Shown here one piece after another: positions 25,736 through 34,916 of a stretch of 64,000 nt of DNA. Every line of letters begins with the position of its first letter. The first letter of the stretch is position 1. The stretch comes from Paractinoplanes maris (GTDB lineage: Bacteria > Actinomycetota > Actinomycetes > Mycobacteriales > Micromonosporaceae): contig NZ_JALPVL010000013.1 of NCBI RefSeq assembly GCF_023544465.1, positions 1 to 64,000 of the forward strand, read 5' to 3'. The notes under the pieces were generated by a model. The model saw nothing but the letters and a program-made list of their open reading frames with translations, was not told the origin of the DNA and did not search any database. A program made the position numbers and the translations under genes.

Positions 25736-27679
25736 ATGAGCGTACGTTCCGTCTTCCCGCAGCTCGAGCAGCTGCTGCCCCGGGTCAGCAAGCCGATCCA
25801 GTACGTGGGCGGCGAGCTCGGCGCCGTCGTCAAGGACTGGGATGCGACGACGGTCCGCTGGGCTCTGATGTATCCCGACGCGTACGAGGTGGGCCTGCCC
25901 AACCAGGGCGTCCAGATCCTCTACGAGGTGCTCAACGAGCAGGACGACGTGCTGGCCGAGCGCACCTACGCGGTGTGGCCCGACCTCGAGGCGCTGATGA
26001 AGGAGAACGGCGTTCCCGCGTTCACCGTCGACGCCCATCGTCCGGTCAAGGCCTTCGACGTCCTCGGCCTGTCGTTCGCGACCGAGCTCGGCTACACCAA
26101 CATGCTGTCCGCCCTCGACCTGGCCGGCATCCCGATGGACAGCGCCGACCGGGGCGACGACGACCCGATCGTGCTGGCCGGCGGCCACGCCAGCTTCAAC
26201 CCCGAGCCGATCGCCGACTTCATCGACGCCGCCGTGCTGGGCGACGGCGAGGAGGCCGTCCTCGAGATCACCGGCATCATCCGGGAGTGGAAGGCCGAGG
26301 GCCGTCCCGGTGGCCGCGACGAGCTGCTGCTGCGCCTGGCCCGCACCGAGAGCATCTACGTCCCTCGCTTCTACGACGTCGACTATCTGCCCGACGGCCG
26401 CATCCAGCGCGTGGTGCCCAACCGGCCGGACGTGCCGTTCCGGGTCGCCAAGCGCACGACGATGGATCTCGACGCCTGGCCCTACCCCAAGAAGCCCCTG
26501 GTCCCGCTGGCCGAGACGGTCCACGAGCGCTACGCGGTGGAGATCTTCCGCGGCTGCACCCGGGGCTGCCGCTTCTGCCAGGCGGGCATGATCACCCGCC
26601 CGGTCCGGGAGCGCTCGATCACCACGGTCGGCCAGATGGTCAAGGAGGGCCTCGAGTTCTCCGGCTTCAACGAGGTCGGCCTGCTCTCCCTCTCCAGCGC
26701 CGACCACTCCGAGATCGGCGACATGTGCTCCGGCCTGGCCGAGCAGTACGCGGACACGAATGTCTCGCTGTCGCTGCCGTCGACCCGGGTCGACGCCTTC
26801 AACATCGACCTGGCCCAGGAGTTGTCCCGCAACGGGCGCCGCACCGGCCTGACCTTCGCTCCCGAGGGCGGCTCCGAGCGCATCCGCAAGGTCATCAACA
26901 AGATGGTGACCGAGGAGGACCTGATCCGGACGGTCGTGACCGCCTACAGCAACGGCTGGCGGCAGGTCAAGCTCTACTTCATGTGCGGGCTGCCCACCGA
27001 GACCGACGAGGACGTGCTCCAGATCGGCCGCATGGCCCACGAGGTCATCAAGGCCGGCCGGATCGCCGCCGGCACCAAGGACATCCGCTGTACGGTGTCG
27101 ATCGGCGGGTTCGTGCCCAAGCCGCACACCCCGTTCCAGTGGGCGCCGATGGAGCGCCCCGAGGTCATCGATGCCCGCCTCCAGATGCTCAAGCAGGAGA
27201 TCAACAGCGACCGGGGGCTGGGCCGGGCCATCGGCTACCGCTACCACGACGGTGAGCCGTCGCTGATCGAGGGCCTGCTCTCGCGGGGCGACCGCCGGGT
27301 CGGTGCGGTCATCCGCCGCGCCTGGGAGAAGGGCGGCCGCTTCGACGGCTGGAGCGAGCACTTCTCGTACGCCCGGTGGGTCGAGGCCTGCGCCGAGGTG
27401 CTGCCCGGCTTCGGTGTCGACCTCGACTGGTACACCACCCGTGAGCGGCAGCACTCCGAGGTGCTGCCCTGGGACCACCTGGACTCGGGTCTCGACAAGG
27501 ACTGGCTCTGGCAGGACTGGCAGGACTCGATGTCCGAGTTCGAGCAGGACGACTGCCGCTGGACCCCGTGCTTCGACTGCGGTGTCTGCCCGTCGATGGA
27601 CACCGAGATCCAGATCGGCCCCACCGGTAAGAAACTGCTGCCGCTGACTCCCGTGAACTCCCTGCGGATCTCCGCCTGA
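25736..27679 (+). CDS. TIGR03960-family B12-binding-like radical SAM protein
   Basis: A 647-residue protein: an N-terminal B12-binding-like domain (about residues 20-190, FDVLGLSFATELGYTN), then a radical SAM core with the cluster motif CTRGCRFCQAG (CX3CX2C). Other core blocks are GLLSLSSADHSEIG, FAPEGGSERIR and LYFMCGLPTETDEDV. The C-terminus has a further cysteine group (CFDCGVC). The reaction is not known; homologues are nearly always followed by or fused to the DUF2344 protein seen next, and both precede rne. tRNA/rRNA modification has been suggested for the family, which I treat as a guess. Confidence 0.92.
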   Translation: MSVRSVFPQLEQLLPRVSKPIQYVGGELGAVVKDWDATTVRWALMYPDAYEVGLPNQGVQILYEVLNEQDDVLAERTYAVWPDLEALMKENGVPAFTVDAHRPVKAFDVLGLSFATELGYTNMLSALDLAGIPMDSADRGDDDPIVLAGGHASFNPEPIADFIDAAVLGDGEEAVLEITGIIREWKAEGRPGGRDELLLRLARTESIYVPRFYDVDYLPDGRIQRVVPNRPDVPFRVAKRTTMDLDAWPYPKKPLVPLAETVHERYAVEIFRGCTRGCRFCQAGMITRPVRERSITTVGQMVKEGLEFSGFNEVGLLSLSSADHSEIGDMCSGLAEQYADTNVSLSLPSTRVDAFNIDLAQELSRNGRRTGLTFAPEGGSERIRKVINKMVTEEDLIRTVVTAYSNGWRQVKLYFMCGLPTETDEDVLQIGRMAHEVIKAGRIAAGTKDIRCTVSIGGFVPKPHTPFQWAPMERPEVIDARLQMLKQEINSDRGLGRAIGYRYHDGEPSLIEGLLSRGDRRVGAVIRRAWEKGGRFDGWSEHFSYARWVEACAEVLPGFGVDLDWYTTRERQHSEVLPWDHLDSGLDKDWLWQDWQDSMSEFEQDDCRWTPCFDCGVCPSMDTEIQIGPTGKKLLPLTPVNSLRISA

Positions 27680-27680
27680 C

Positions 27681-28448
27681 ATGGCCAAGAACCAGCCCGT
27701 CGGCGGTCAGGCGCCGATCGTCCAGCGGATCCGCATCCGGTATGCCAAGCGCGGCCCGCTCCGCTTCACCTCGCACCGCGATTTCGCACGGGCGTTCGAG
27801 CGGGCGCTGCGCCGGGCCGCCGCACCGATCGCGTTCTCCCAGGGCTTCACCCCGCACCCCAAGATCTCGTACGCCAGTGCGGCGCCCACCGGCGTCGGCA
27901 GCGAGGCGGAGTACCTGGAGATCGGCTTGCAGGCCGAGGTCGACCCCGAACAGCTGCGCGTGGCCCTGGACGCCGCGCTCTCGCCCGGGCTCGACGTGCT
28001 CGAGGCCGTGGTGGCCGGCCCGGGCAGCCTGGCCGACCGGATCGACGCCTCGCGCTGGCGCCTGGAGCTGCCCTCGGTCGGCCCGGCCGAGGCCGAGGCG
28101 GCCGTCAAGGCGTTCCGCGAACTCGACGAAGTGCTGGTCGAGCGCATGACCAAGCAGGGCCGGCGCTCGTTCGACGCCCGCCAGGCAGTGACTCTCATCG
28201 CTGTGACGGAGCAGTCCGCCGGACCTTCCGAAGCGGACGGCGCACCGTGTGCGATAATCGACCTTGTCGTACGACAGGTGACGCCCGCCGTGCGACCCGA
28301 TGACGTCCTTTCCGGCCTGCGCGTGGCAGCGGGCCTGGAGCCGCCGGTGCCCCCACGGGTGACCCGGCTGGCCCAGGGCACGCTCACCGCGCAGGGGGAG
28401 ATCGCCGATCCGTTGGACGCGGATCGCGCGTCGGCCCTTCCGGGTTGA
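27681..28448 (+). CDS. TIGR03936-family (DUF2344) radical-SAM-linked protein
   Basis: A 255-residue partner of the preceding radical SAM protein. The DUF2344 signature is RIRYAKRGPLRFTSHRDFAR near the N-terminus, then ISYASAAPTGVGSEAEYLEI. The region of basic and aromatic residues suggests nucleic acid binding, which is an inference. It starts 1 nt after the upstream stop, so the two are co-translated. Function unknown. Confidence 0.92.
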   Translation: MAKNQPVGGQAPIVQRIRIRYAKRGPLRFTSHRDFARAFERALRRAAAPIAFSQGFTPHPKISYASAAPTGVGSEAEYLEIGLQAEVDPEQLRVALDAALSPGLDVLEAVVAGPGSLADRIDASRWRLELPSVGPAEAEAAVKAFRELDEVLVERMTKQGRRSFDARQAVTLIAVTEQSAGPSEADGAPCAIIDLVVRQVTPAVRPDDVLSGLRVAAGLEPPVPPRVTRLAQGTLTAQGEIADPLDADRASALPG

Positions 28449-28489
28449 GGACTGCTTCATCGGGGGGCGTCGGCTGCAGCTGACGTCCG

Positions 28490-28518
28490 TTGACAGACTT
28501 CGGCAGCCTGCCGCTTAC
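28490..28518 (+). promoter_or_regulatory. Candidate rne promoter
   Basis: TTGACA (28490-28495) matches the -35 consensus. A weak GCTTAC-like hexamer follows after 17 nt. The 152-bp gap before rne otherwise holds no gene. The weak -10 keeps this tentative. Confidence 0.3.
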
Positions 28519-28600
28519 CCGGCGGGACCGAAATACTTGCGGCGACCCTGCGTGGCAGCGCTCAAACGCGCCCGGGGCCGCCAGAACTGGAGAGCGCCCC

Positions 28601-31600
28601 ATGCTCGATAACGAGCCCCAGGACAACTTGGGAGAACAGGGCGGTGACGGGGCCGGAGCAGCCGCTCCGCCCGAGACCGCCGCAGCCACTACCCCCGTGC
28701 GCCGCACGCGTGCCCCGCGCCGCAAGGCCGCGGCCGCTCCGGCCGCCGATCAGACCGACGCCGCGGGTCCGTCCGACCCCGCGGCGACCACCACCGAGCC
28801 GCCGGCCGCCCCGGCCGACGACCCGACCCCGGCCGACGTGCCGGCCGGTGAGCCGCCGGCCAAGCCGGTGAAGGCCACCCGCAGTCGTCGCAAGGCGACC
28901 GCGCCGGCCGCTGCTCCGGCGGCTTCCGCCGCCGAGCCCGAGGCCACCGCGGCCGCGCCGACCGAGCCCGAGGCCACCGCGGCCGCCGAGCCCGAGGCCG
29001 CGCCGCCGGTGAAGGCCACCCGCGCCCGGCGCAAGAAGGCCGCCGCCCCCGCCGCCCCGGTGGAGGAGCCGGTCGCCGAGACGCCGGCCGAGGTCCCCGC
29101 CGAGCCGGTCCGGGTGGAAGCCCTGATCGAGGGCGAGGAGCCCGTGGTCGAGGACGAGGCACCGGTCGAGGACGAGGCATCGCCGATCATCGGCGTGATT
29201 CCGCTCGACGCCGACTTCGTCGAGCCCGAGACGCCCCCGCGCCGGGGCCGCCGGGCCGCTGCCCTGCCGCCCGCCGTGCTCTTCATGCCGCCCGACCCGA
29301 CCGAGGCCGCGCCGGCTCCGGCCCGGCGGACCCGCCGCGGTGCCGCGGTGCCGCCCGTCGTCGCCGAGGTGCCCGAGGTCGCCGAGACCCCGGCCGTCAC
29401 CCCGGTCGAGGCCGAGGTCGCCGAGCCGCCCGCCGTCACCGAGGAGCCGGCCGAGGGGGTCCGCCGCAGCCGGCGCCGTCGCCGCGGCGCGGCCGAGGAG
29501 CCCGCCGAGGCCGTGGTGGCCGAGGTGACCGCCCCGCCCGCCGAGGAGACGGTCGACGAGGCCGACGAGAGTGCCGACGACGTCGAGGACGGCGCCGACG
29601 ACGACGGTGACGACGACGACGACACCGCGGCCGGCCGCCGGCGCCGTCGTCGCGGCCGCCGGGGCCGTGGCCGGGGCAAGGGCCCGGCCGAGGACGGCGA
29701 GCAGGACGAGACCGAGGACGGCACCGAGGCCTCGGCCGAGGAGGAGTCCGAGGACGAGGAAGAGGGCGACGAGGGTGACGGGGTCACCCGCCGTCGCCGT
29801 CGCCGTCGCCGCAAGGGTTCGACCGGTGACGCCGAGACCGGTGGCATCGAGGACGGGGTGCACACCGTCGTGCGGGTCCGTGAGCCCCGCCGCACCACCT
29901 CCGACGAGGTGCAGGGCGTCTCGGGCTCGACCCGGCTCGAGGCCAAGCGTCAGCGCCGCCGGGACGGCCGTGAGCAGCGCCGGACCCGCCCGCCGATCCT
30001 CAGCGAGTCGGAGTTCCTGGCCCGTCGCGAGGCGGTCGACCGGGTGATGGTCGTGCGGCAGAAGCCCGACCGCACCCAGATCGCGGTGATGGAAGACGGC
30101 ATCCTGGTCGAGCACTACGTGTCGCGCAGCACCTCCGGCACGATGGTCGGCAACGTCTACCTCGGCAAGGTGCAGAACGTGCTGCCCAGCATGGAGGCGG
30201 CGTTCGTGGACATCGGCCGGGGCCGCAACGCGGTGCTCTACGCCGGTGAGGTCAACTGGGACGCCACCGGGCTCGAGGGCCGGGCCCGCTCGATCGAGCA
30301 GGCGCTGCGCTCCGGCGACTCGGTGCTGGTGCAGGTGACCAAGGACCCGATCGGGCACAAGGGGGCCCGGCTGAGCAGCCACATCGCGCTCTCCGGCCGG
30401 CACCTGGTCTACGTGCCCAACGGCAACGCCTCGGGGATCAGCCGCAAGCTGCCCGACAACGAGCGCAAGCGCCTGCGGGACGTACTGAAGAAGCTTGTTC
30501 CCGACGGCGCCGGCGTGATCGTGCGGACGGCGGCCGAGGGCGCCAGCGAGGACGATCTGGCCCGCGACGTCAAGCGGCTGCAGGCGCAGTGGGAGGAGAT
30601 CCAGCGCCGGTCGGCCGAGGGCCACGCGCCGGCCGCCCTCTCCGAGGAGCCCGACCTGGTCATCCGGGTCGTCCGCGACCTGTTCAACGAGGATTTCCGC
30701 GAGTTGATCGTGCAGGGCGACTCGGCGTACGGGGAGCTCGAGAACTACCTCAACTCGGTCTCACCCGACCTGCTGGAGCGCATGCACCGCTACACCGGCA
30801 CCGGGGACGTCTTCGCCGACAAGCGCATCGACGAGCAGATCCTCAAGGGTCTCGACCGCAAGGTGTTCCTGCCCTCGGGCGGCCACCTGGTGTTCGACCG
30901 CACCGAGGCGATGACCGTGGTCGACGTCAACACCGGTAAGTACACCGGTGCCGGCGGTAACCTCGAGGAGACGGTGACCCGCAACAACCTCGAGGCCGCG
31001 GAGGAGATCGTCCGGCAGCTGCGGCTGCGCGACCTCGGTGGCATCGTGGTCATCGACTTCATCGACATGGTGCTCGAGAGCAACCGCGAGCTCGTGCTGC
31101 GGCGGCTCACCGAGTGCCTGGGCCGCGACCGCACCAAGCACCAGGTCACCGAGATCACCTCGCTCGGCCTGGTGCAGATGACCCGTAAGCGGATCGGCTC
31201 GGGCCTGCTCGAGGCGTTCAGCGAGACCTGCGACCACTGCAAGGGCCGCGGCGTGCTGATCCACACCGAGCCGGTGCCCGAGAAGCGGTCCAACGGCGGC
31301 GCGGGCACCCAGGTCAAGGCGGTCGCCGCGGCGGCGCGCACGGAGACCGCCCCGGTCCAGCCGCAGCAACAGCAGCAGCCGGCGGCCGGCAAGTCCCGGC
31401 GCCGCCGGGGCGGCGGTGGCGAGCCCGTGGTCGCCGAGCCGGCCGTCGTCGAGATCGAGGCCCCGGCCGAGCTGGTGGTCGACATCGACGCCCCGGCCGA
31501 GCTGGTGGTCGACATCGAGGCTCCGGCCGAGCAGGTGATCGAGGTCGTCCGCCACGAGGGTGGCGACGATCCGGCGGCCGAGACCGCGGGTCTGCCCCCG

Positions 31601-31861
31601 GTGGCGGGTTCGGGCATCGTCACGGCGGGCCGGCCGGCGGTCAGCACGTCGGATGCCGATGACGAGTACGACATCAGCGGCTACGACCTGTCGCGGTACG
31701 AGGCAGCTGAGCCCGACGCGGAGCCGCTGCAGCTCACCGGGTCGGACGACCCGGACGCGGCTGACGAGGACGACGACGACGAGGACGACGGGTCGGTCGG
31801 GGCCGGGGCCGGACGGCGCCGCTCACGGCGGAGCGGGACCCGGCGGCGTACGCGTCCCTGA
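28601..31861 (+). CDS. rne: Ribonuclease E/G family endoribonuclease
   Basis: A 1086-residue RNase E/G that processes and decays RNA. Residues 1 to ~470 are an Ala/Pro/Glu-rich region with Arg-rich clusters (for example RRRRRGRRGRGRGK). The S1 domain follows (~510-600, GNVYLGKVQNVLPSMEAAFV). The catalytic DNase I-like part has VVDVNTGKYTG (~775) and IVVIDFIDMV (~820), whose aspartates bind Mg2+. The Zn-link is TCDHCKGRG (~876). The C-terminal 200 residues are disordered, with a thrice-repeated APAELVVDIDAPAE-type motif. Central placement of the catalytic core between two disordered arms is the actinobacterial form. The ATG at 28601 has GGAG upstream; a longer frame from 28490 starts inside a probable -35 box. 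Confidence 0.96.
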   Translation: MLDNEPQDNLGEQGGDGAGAAAPPETAAATTPVRRTRAPRRKAAAAPAADQTDAAGPSDPAATTTEPPAAPADDPTPADVPAGEPPAKPVKATRSRRKATAPAAAPAASAAEPEATAAAPTEPEATAAAEPEAAPPVKATRARRKKAAAPAAPVEEPVAETPAEVPAEPVRVEALIEGEEPVVEDEAPVEDEASPIIGVIPLDADFVEPETPPRRGRRAAALPPAVLFMPPDPTEAAPAPARRTRRGAAVPPVVAEVPEVAETPAVTPVEAEVAEPPAVTEEPAEGVRRSRRRRRGAAEEPAEAVVAEVTAPPAEETVDEADESADDVEDGADDDGDDDDDTAAGRRRRRRGRRGRGRGKGPAEDGEQDETEDGTEASAEEESEDEEEGDEGDGVTRRRRRRRRKGSTGDAETGGIEDGVHTVVRVREPRRTTSDEVQGVSGSTRLEAKRQRRRDGREQRRTRPPILSESEFLARREAVDRVMVVRQKPDRTQIAVMEDGILVEHYVSRSTSGTMVGNVYLGKVQNVLPSMEAAFVDIGRGRNAVLYAGEVNWDATGLEGRARSIEQALRSGDSVLVQVTKDPIGHKGARLSSHIALSGRHLVYVPNGNASGISRKLPDNERKRLRDVLKKLVPDGAGVIVRTAAEGASEDDLARDVKRLQAQWEEIQRRSAEGHAPAALSEEPDLVIRVVRDLFNEDFRELIVQGDSAYGELENYLNSVSPDLLERMHRYTGTGDVFADKRIDEQILKGLDRKVFLPSGGHLVFDRTEAMTVVDVNTGKYTGAGGNLEETVTRNNLEAAEEIVRQLRLRDLGGIVVIDFIDMVLESNRELVLRRLTECLGRDRTKHQVTEITSLGLVQMTRKRIGSGLLEAFSETCDHCKGRGVLIHTEPVPEKRSNGGAGTQVKAVAAAARTETAPVQPQQQQQPAAGKSRRRRGGGGEPVVAEPAVVEIEAPAELVVDIDAPAELVVDIEAPAEQVIEVVRHEGGDDPAAETAGLPPVAGSGIVTAGRPAVSTSDADDEYDISGYDLSRYEAAEPDAEPLQLTGSDDPDAADEDDDDEDDGSVGAGAGRRRSRRSGTRRRTRP

Positions 31862-31881
31862 CCTGGCTTGACGGTTCGACA

Positions 31882-31921
31882 GGAGCGGTTTGGTAAAGAA
31901 AGTTAACTGCCAAGCCGCTCC
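31882..31921. terminator. Inverted repeat after rne (probable terminator)
   Basis: A 12-bp stem (31882-31893 with 31910-31921, one G-U pair) encloses a 16-nt AT-rich loop, 20 nt after the rne stop. No T-run follows. The unusually AT-rich loop could alternatively be a protein-binding or promoter site for the lipoprotein gene. Confidence 0.45.
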
Positions 31922-31985
31922 GTTCCGTTCCGTCGGTTACCCTCGCGGGATCGATCAGCCTTTCCCCCGAGGAGACCGAGCCCCC

Positions 31986-32531
31986 ATGTCCCGATTCCCC
32001 CTGCGTCAAGGCCTCGCCGTGTGCGTGGCACTGGGCGCGTTCGCGGCCACGGCCGCCTGCTCCTCCTCGTCCGGCGGCGGCGACGCTGCCGGCCCGAGTG
32101 CTGGCGCTGTTCCGGGCGCCGGTTCGGCCGCCCGGGCCTCCGCGGTGCCGCCGGCCCCGGTCGACCCGTCCGCCGCGGCCTCGGCCGACGCCGCGCTGAC
32201 CGGCAACACCAAAGAGATCTGCGCCCAGGCCGAGCGGGCGAGCACCAGCTTCGGTGAGATCTTCATCGCCGACCTCAAACTGCAGATCGACGCGGCGGGC
32301 AAGGGGGCGCAGGCCAAGCGGCAGGCCGCCGAGAAGGTCTCGCGTGATGTTCAAAACTACTCGTTCGCGCTCGCCGACATGGCCGGCCTGACCACCGATC
32401 CGGGTCTCAAGAAGGCGCTGACCGAGATGAGTTCGCAGGTCAAAGCGTTGAAGGGTGACATCACCAAGATCAACGCGGACAAGATGTCGGCGCTCTCGGC
32501 GCGGCTCGACAAGGCCTGCGGCCGAGGCTGA
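31986..32531 (+). CDS. Putative secreted lipoprotein, unknown function
   Basis: A 181-residue protein. The N-terminus is a signal peptide with a basic start, a hydrophobic stretch (LAVCVALGAFAATAA) and a lipobox-like TAAC at C25, slightly non-standard because position -3 is Thr. A Ser/Gly/Ala/Pro-rich linker follows, then a helical domain of about 110 residues (EICAQAERASTSFGEIFIAD) with two cysteines. ATG chosen for the signal peptide and the GAGGAG about 10 nt upstream. It interrupts the rne-rplU order as a single gene. Not recognised beyond this. Confidence 0.75.
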   Translation: MSRFPLRQGLAVCVALGAFAATAACSSSSGGGDAAGPSAGAVPGAGSAARASAVPPAPVDPSAAASADAALTGNTKEICAQAERASTSFGEIFIADLKLQIDAAGKGAQAKRQAAEKVSRDVQNYSFALADMAGLTTDPGLKKALTEMSSQVKALKGDITKINADKMSALSARLDKACGRG

Positions 32532-32543
32532 TCCCGCCCCGGT

Positions 32544-32573
32544 TTGGGATCGGCGCTCTTCATGAAGTAGTCT
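32544..32573 (+). promoter_or_regulatory. Candidate rplU-rpmA promoter
   Basis: TTGGGA (32544-32549) and TAGTCT (32568-32573) are spaced 18 nt apart. They would give a leader of about 120 nt before rplU, which contains a GGCGC-TTTTCCA-GGCGCC hairpin. Such a leader could be a site of ribosomal protein feedback, but nothing specific is recognisable. Confidence 0.4.
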
Positions 32574-32703
32574 TTCTGCTGGCGCTTTTCCAGGCGCCGT
32601 GCTTCCGTGCCCGCCTCGGTTTTGTGAGGGCGAGAGCCGGGATCTCAGCTTCATCCGCCAAGCAGCGTTCCGCGTTGCGTAAGTCTCAGGGAGTCCGCGT
32701 CCG

Positions 32704-33018
32704 ATGTACGCGATCGTCAAGACCGGCGGCAAGCAGTACAAGGTTGCCGAGGGCGACGTGATCGAGGTCGAGAAGCTCGCGGGTGTTCCCGGCGACTCGC
32801 TGACGCTCGCCGCAGTCCTCCTCGTCGACGGTGACAACCTGGTGACCGATGCGGCCAAGCTTGCCAAGGTGACGGTGTCCGGCGAGATCGCCGAGCACAC
32901 CAAGGGTCCGAAGATCCGGATCCACAAGTTCAAGAACAAGACCGGTTACCACAAGCGTCAGGGGCACCGTCAGCCGCTGACCAAGATCAAGGTCACCGGC
33001 ATCCAGAGCGGGAAGTAA
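32704..33018 (+). CDS. rplU: 50S ribosomal protein L21
   Basis: The 104-residue L21 protein binds 23S rRNA. The N-terminus MYAIVKTGGKQYKVAEGD and C-terminal HKRQGHRQPLTKIKVTGI are family signatures. CAGGGAG lies about 10 nt before the ATG. It is co-transcribed with rpmA (14-nt gap). Confidence 0.98.
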   Translation: MYAIVKTGGKQYKVAEGDVIEVEKLAGVPGDSLTLAAVLLVDGDNLVTDAAKLAKVTVSGEIAEHTKGPKIRIHKFKNKTGYHKRQGHRQPLTKIKVTGIQSGK

Positions 33019-33032
33019 GGGGCGGATCACTC

Positions 33033-33290
33033 ATGGCTCACAAAAAGGGTGCATCCAGCTCGCGCAACGGCCGTGACTCCGCCGCGCAGCGGCTGGGCGT
33101 CAAGCGGTTCGGCGGCCAGCTGGTCAGTGCCGGCGAGATCCTGATCCGCCAGCGCGGCACGAAGTTCCACCCGGGCGACCTGGTCGGCCGCGGTGGCGAC
33201 GACACGCTGTTCGCGCTGGCGAACGGCAATGTGCTGTTCGGCACGAAGCGCGGTCGCAAGACCGTCAGCATCGTTCCGGCTGCGGAGTAG
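33033..33290 (+). CDS. rpmA: 50S ribosomal protein L27
   Basis: The 85-residue L27 protein, whose N-terminus reaches the peptidyl transferase centre. MAHKKGASSSRNGRDS and RQRGTKFHPGDLVGRGGDDT are diagnostic. There is no N-terminal extension of the Firmicutes type that needs Prp cleavage. It follows rplU directly and is followed by a strong terminator. Confidence 0.98.
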   Translation: MAHKKGASSSRNGRDSAAQRLGVKRFGGQLVSAGEILIRQRGTKFHPGDLVGRGGDDTLFALANGNVLFGTKRGRKTVSIVPAAE

Positions 33291-33300
33291 AGTTTTTCCG

Positions 33301-33346
33301 AAGCGGGCCGCGGACCTCCGGGTCCTCGGCCCGCTTTGTTTTGTTC
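33301..33346 (+). terminator. rplU-rpmA terminator
   Basis: Stem 33301-33309 with 33328-33336 (9 bp), inner stem GGACC/GGTCC, then a T-rich tract from 33337. It ends the ribosomal protein unit 10 nt after rpmA. Some read-through probably still reaches obgE. Confidence 0.85.
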
Positions 33347-33363
33347 TTATGAAGGAGTGAGCA

Positions 33364-34860
33364 GTGACCACGTTCGTCGATCGAGTCGTGCTGCACCTGC
33401 AGGCCGGTGACGGCGGGCACGGCTGCGTCTCGGTGCGCCGCGAGAAGTTCAAGCCGCTGGGCGGTCCCGACGGCGGTAACGGCGGGCACGGCGGCGGCAT
33501 CACCCTGGTGGTCGACCCGCAGCAGCACACGCTGCTCGACTTCCACTTCCACCCGCACATCAAGGGCGGCAACGGCGGCGGCGGCGCGGGCGCCAACCGC
33601 GACGGCGCCAATGGCAAAGACCTCGTGATCAAGGTGCCCGACGGCACGGTCGTGCAGACCGCCGACGGCGAGGTGCTGGCCGACCTGATCGGGGCCGGCA
33701 CAACCTTCGAGGTGGCCCGCGGTGGCCGCGGTGGCCGGGGCAACGCCTCGCTGGCCAACACCCGCCGTAAGGTGCCGGGCTTCGCCGAGCTGGGTGAGCC
33801 GGGCGACAGCCTCGACGTCGTGCTCGAGCTCAAGAGCGTCGCCGACGTGGGCCTGGTCGGCTTCCCATCGGCCGGCAAGTCGTCATTGATCTCGGTGATC
33901 TCCGCGGCCAAGCCCAAGATCGCTGACTACCCGTTCACCACGCTGGTGCCCAACCTCGGCGTGGTGCAGGCGGGCGACCAGATCTTCACGGTGGCCGACG
34001 TGCCGGGGCTGATCCCGGGCGCGGCGACCGGCAAGGGCCTGGGCATGCAGTTCCTGCGGCACATCGAGCGCACCTCGGTGCTGCTGCACGTGCTCGACGC
34101 GGCGGCGCCCGAGATCGAGCGGGACCCGCTGGCCGACCTCGACGCTATCGAGGCCGAGCTGGCGGCGTACGGCGGTCTCGAGGACAGGCCGCGACTGGTG
34201 GTGCTCAACAAGATCGACATCCCGGACGGGCGCGACCTGGCCGAGATGGTGCGGCCCGACCTCGAGGCCCGCGGCTATCGCGTCTTCGAGGTCAGCGCGA
34301 TCACCCGCGAGGGCCTCAAGGAGCTGGTCTTCGCGCTGGCCGAGGTGGTCGCCCAGCACCGCCTGGACCACCCGGTGCAGGAGCCGACCCGGGCCATCGT
34401 GCGCCCCCGCGCGGTCGACGAGTCGGGCTTCACGGTCGAGCAGGACGCCGAGGGCGTCTACGTGGTGAGCGGAGTCAAGGTCGAGCGGTGGATCCGCCAG
34501 ACCAACTTCGACAACGACGAGGCCGTGGGTTACCTGGCCGACCGGCTCGAGCGCCTCGGCGTCGAGGACGCGCTGGCCAAGAAGGGCGCCCGCCCGGGCG
34601 ACCCGGTGCGCATCGGCGAGCGCGAGTTCGACTGGCAGCCCAACGCCGGCGAGTTCGTGTCGGGCCCCCGGGGCACCGACGCCCGCCTCGAGGACGAGGC
34701 CGCCCGGGCCACCGCCGCCGACCGTCTGGCCGCCCGCAAGGCCCGCCGCGTGCGCTCCGACGACGAGCTGCTGCACATGGCGGCCGACGGCACGGTCACC
34801 AGCGTGGCCAACGCCCATCGGCCCGTCCTGGTGACAGATGACGACGACACCGACGAATAG
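33364..34860 (+). CDS. obgE: GTPase Obg/CgtA
   Basis: A 498-residue ribosome-associated GTPase acting in 50S assembly and stress control. The glycine-rich OBG domain covers residues 1-~157 (VVLHLQAGDGGHGCVSVRRE). The G domain has GFPSAGKSSLI (G1), DYPFTT (switch), DVPGLIPGA (G3) and NKIDIPD (G4). A C-terminal OCT domain follows (ESGFTVEQDAEGVYVVSG), as in Gram-positive Obg, with a charged tail. GTG start with GAAGGAG 6 nt upstream, between the terminator and the gene. Confidence 0.97.
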   Translation: MTTFVDRVVLHLQAGDGGHGCVSVRREKFKPLGGPDGGNGGHGGGITLVVDPQQHTLLDFHFHPHIKGGNGGGGAGANRDGANGKDLVIKVPDGTVVQTADGEVLADLIGAGTTFEVARGGRGGRGNASLANTRRKVPGFAELGEPGDSLDVVLELKSVADVGLVGFPSAGKSSLISVISAAKPKIADYPFTTLVPNLGVVQAGDQIFTVADVPGLIPGAATGKGLGMQFLRHIERTSVLLHVLDAAAPEIERDPLADLDAIEAELAAYGGLEDRPRLVVLNKIDIPDGRDLAEMVRPDLEARGYRVFEVSAITREGLKELVFALAEVVAQHRLDHPVQEPTRAIVRPRAVDESGFTVEQDAEGVYVVSGVKVERWIRQTNFDNDEAVGYLADRLERLGVEDALAKKGARPGDPVRIGEREFDWQPNAGEFVSGPRGTDARLEDEAARATAADRLAARKARRVRSDDELLHMAADGTVTSVANAHRPVLVTDDDDTDE

Positions 34861-34904
34861 GGCGTAGTCCAGCTCGGCGCAACCCTGTGGCAAAGGTGGT
34901 CGCC

Positions 34905-34910
34905 TAGGGT
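34905..34910 (+). promoter_or_regulatory. -10 element, leaderless start of the 34917 acetyltransferase
   Basis: TAGGGT is followed by 6 nt and the GTG at 34917, with no Shine-Dalgarno sequence. This supports the GTG start. Confidence 0.5.
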
Positions 34911-34916
34911 CACGAC

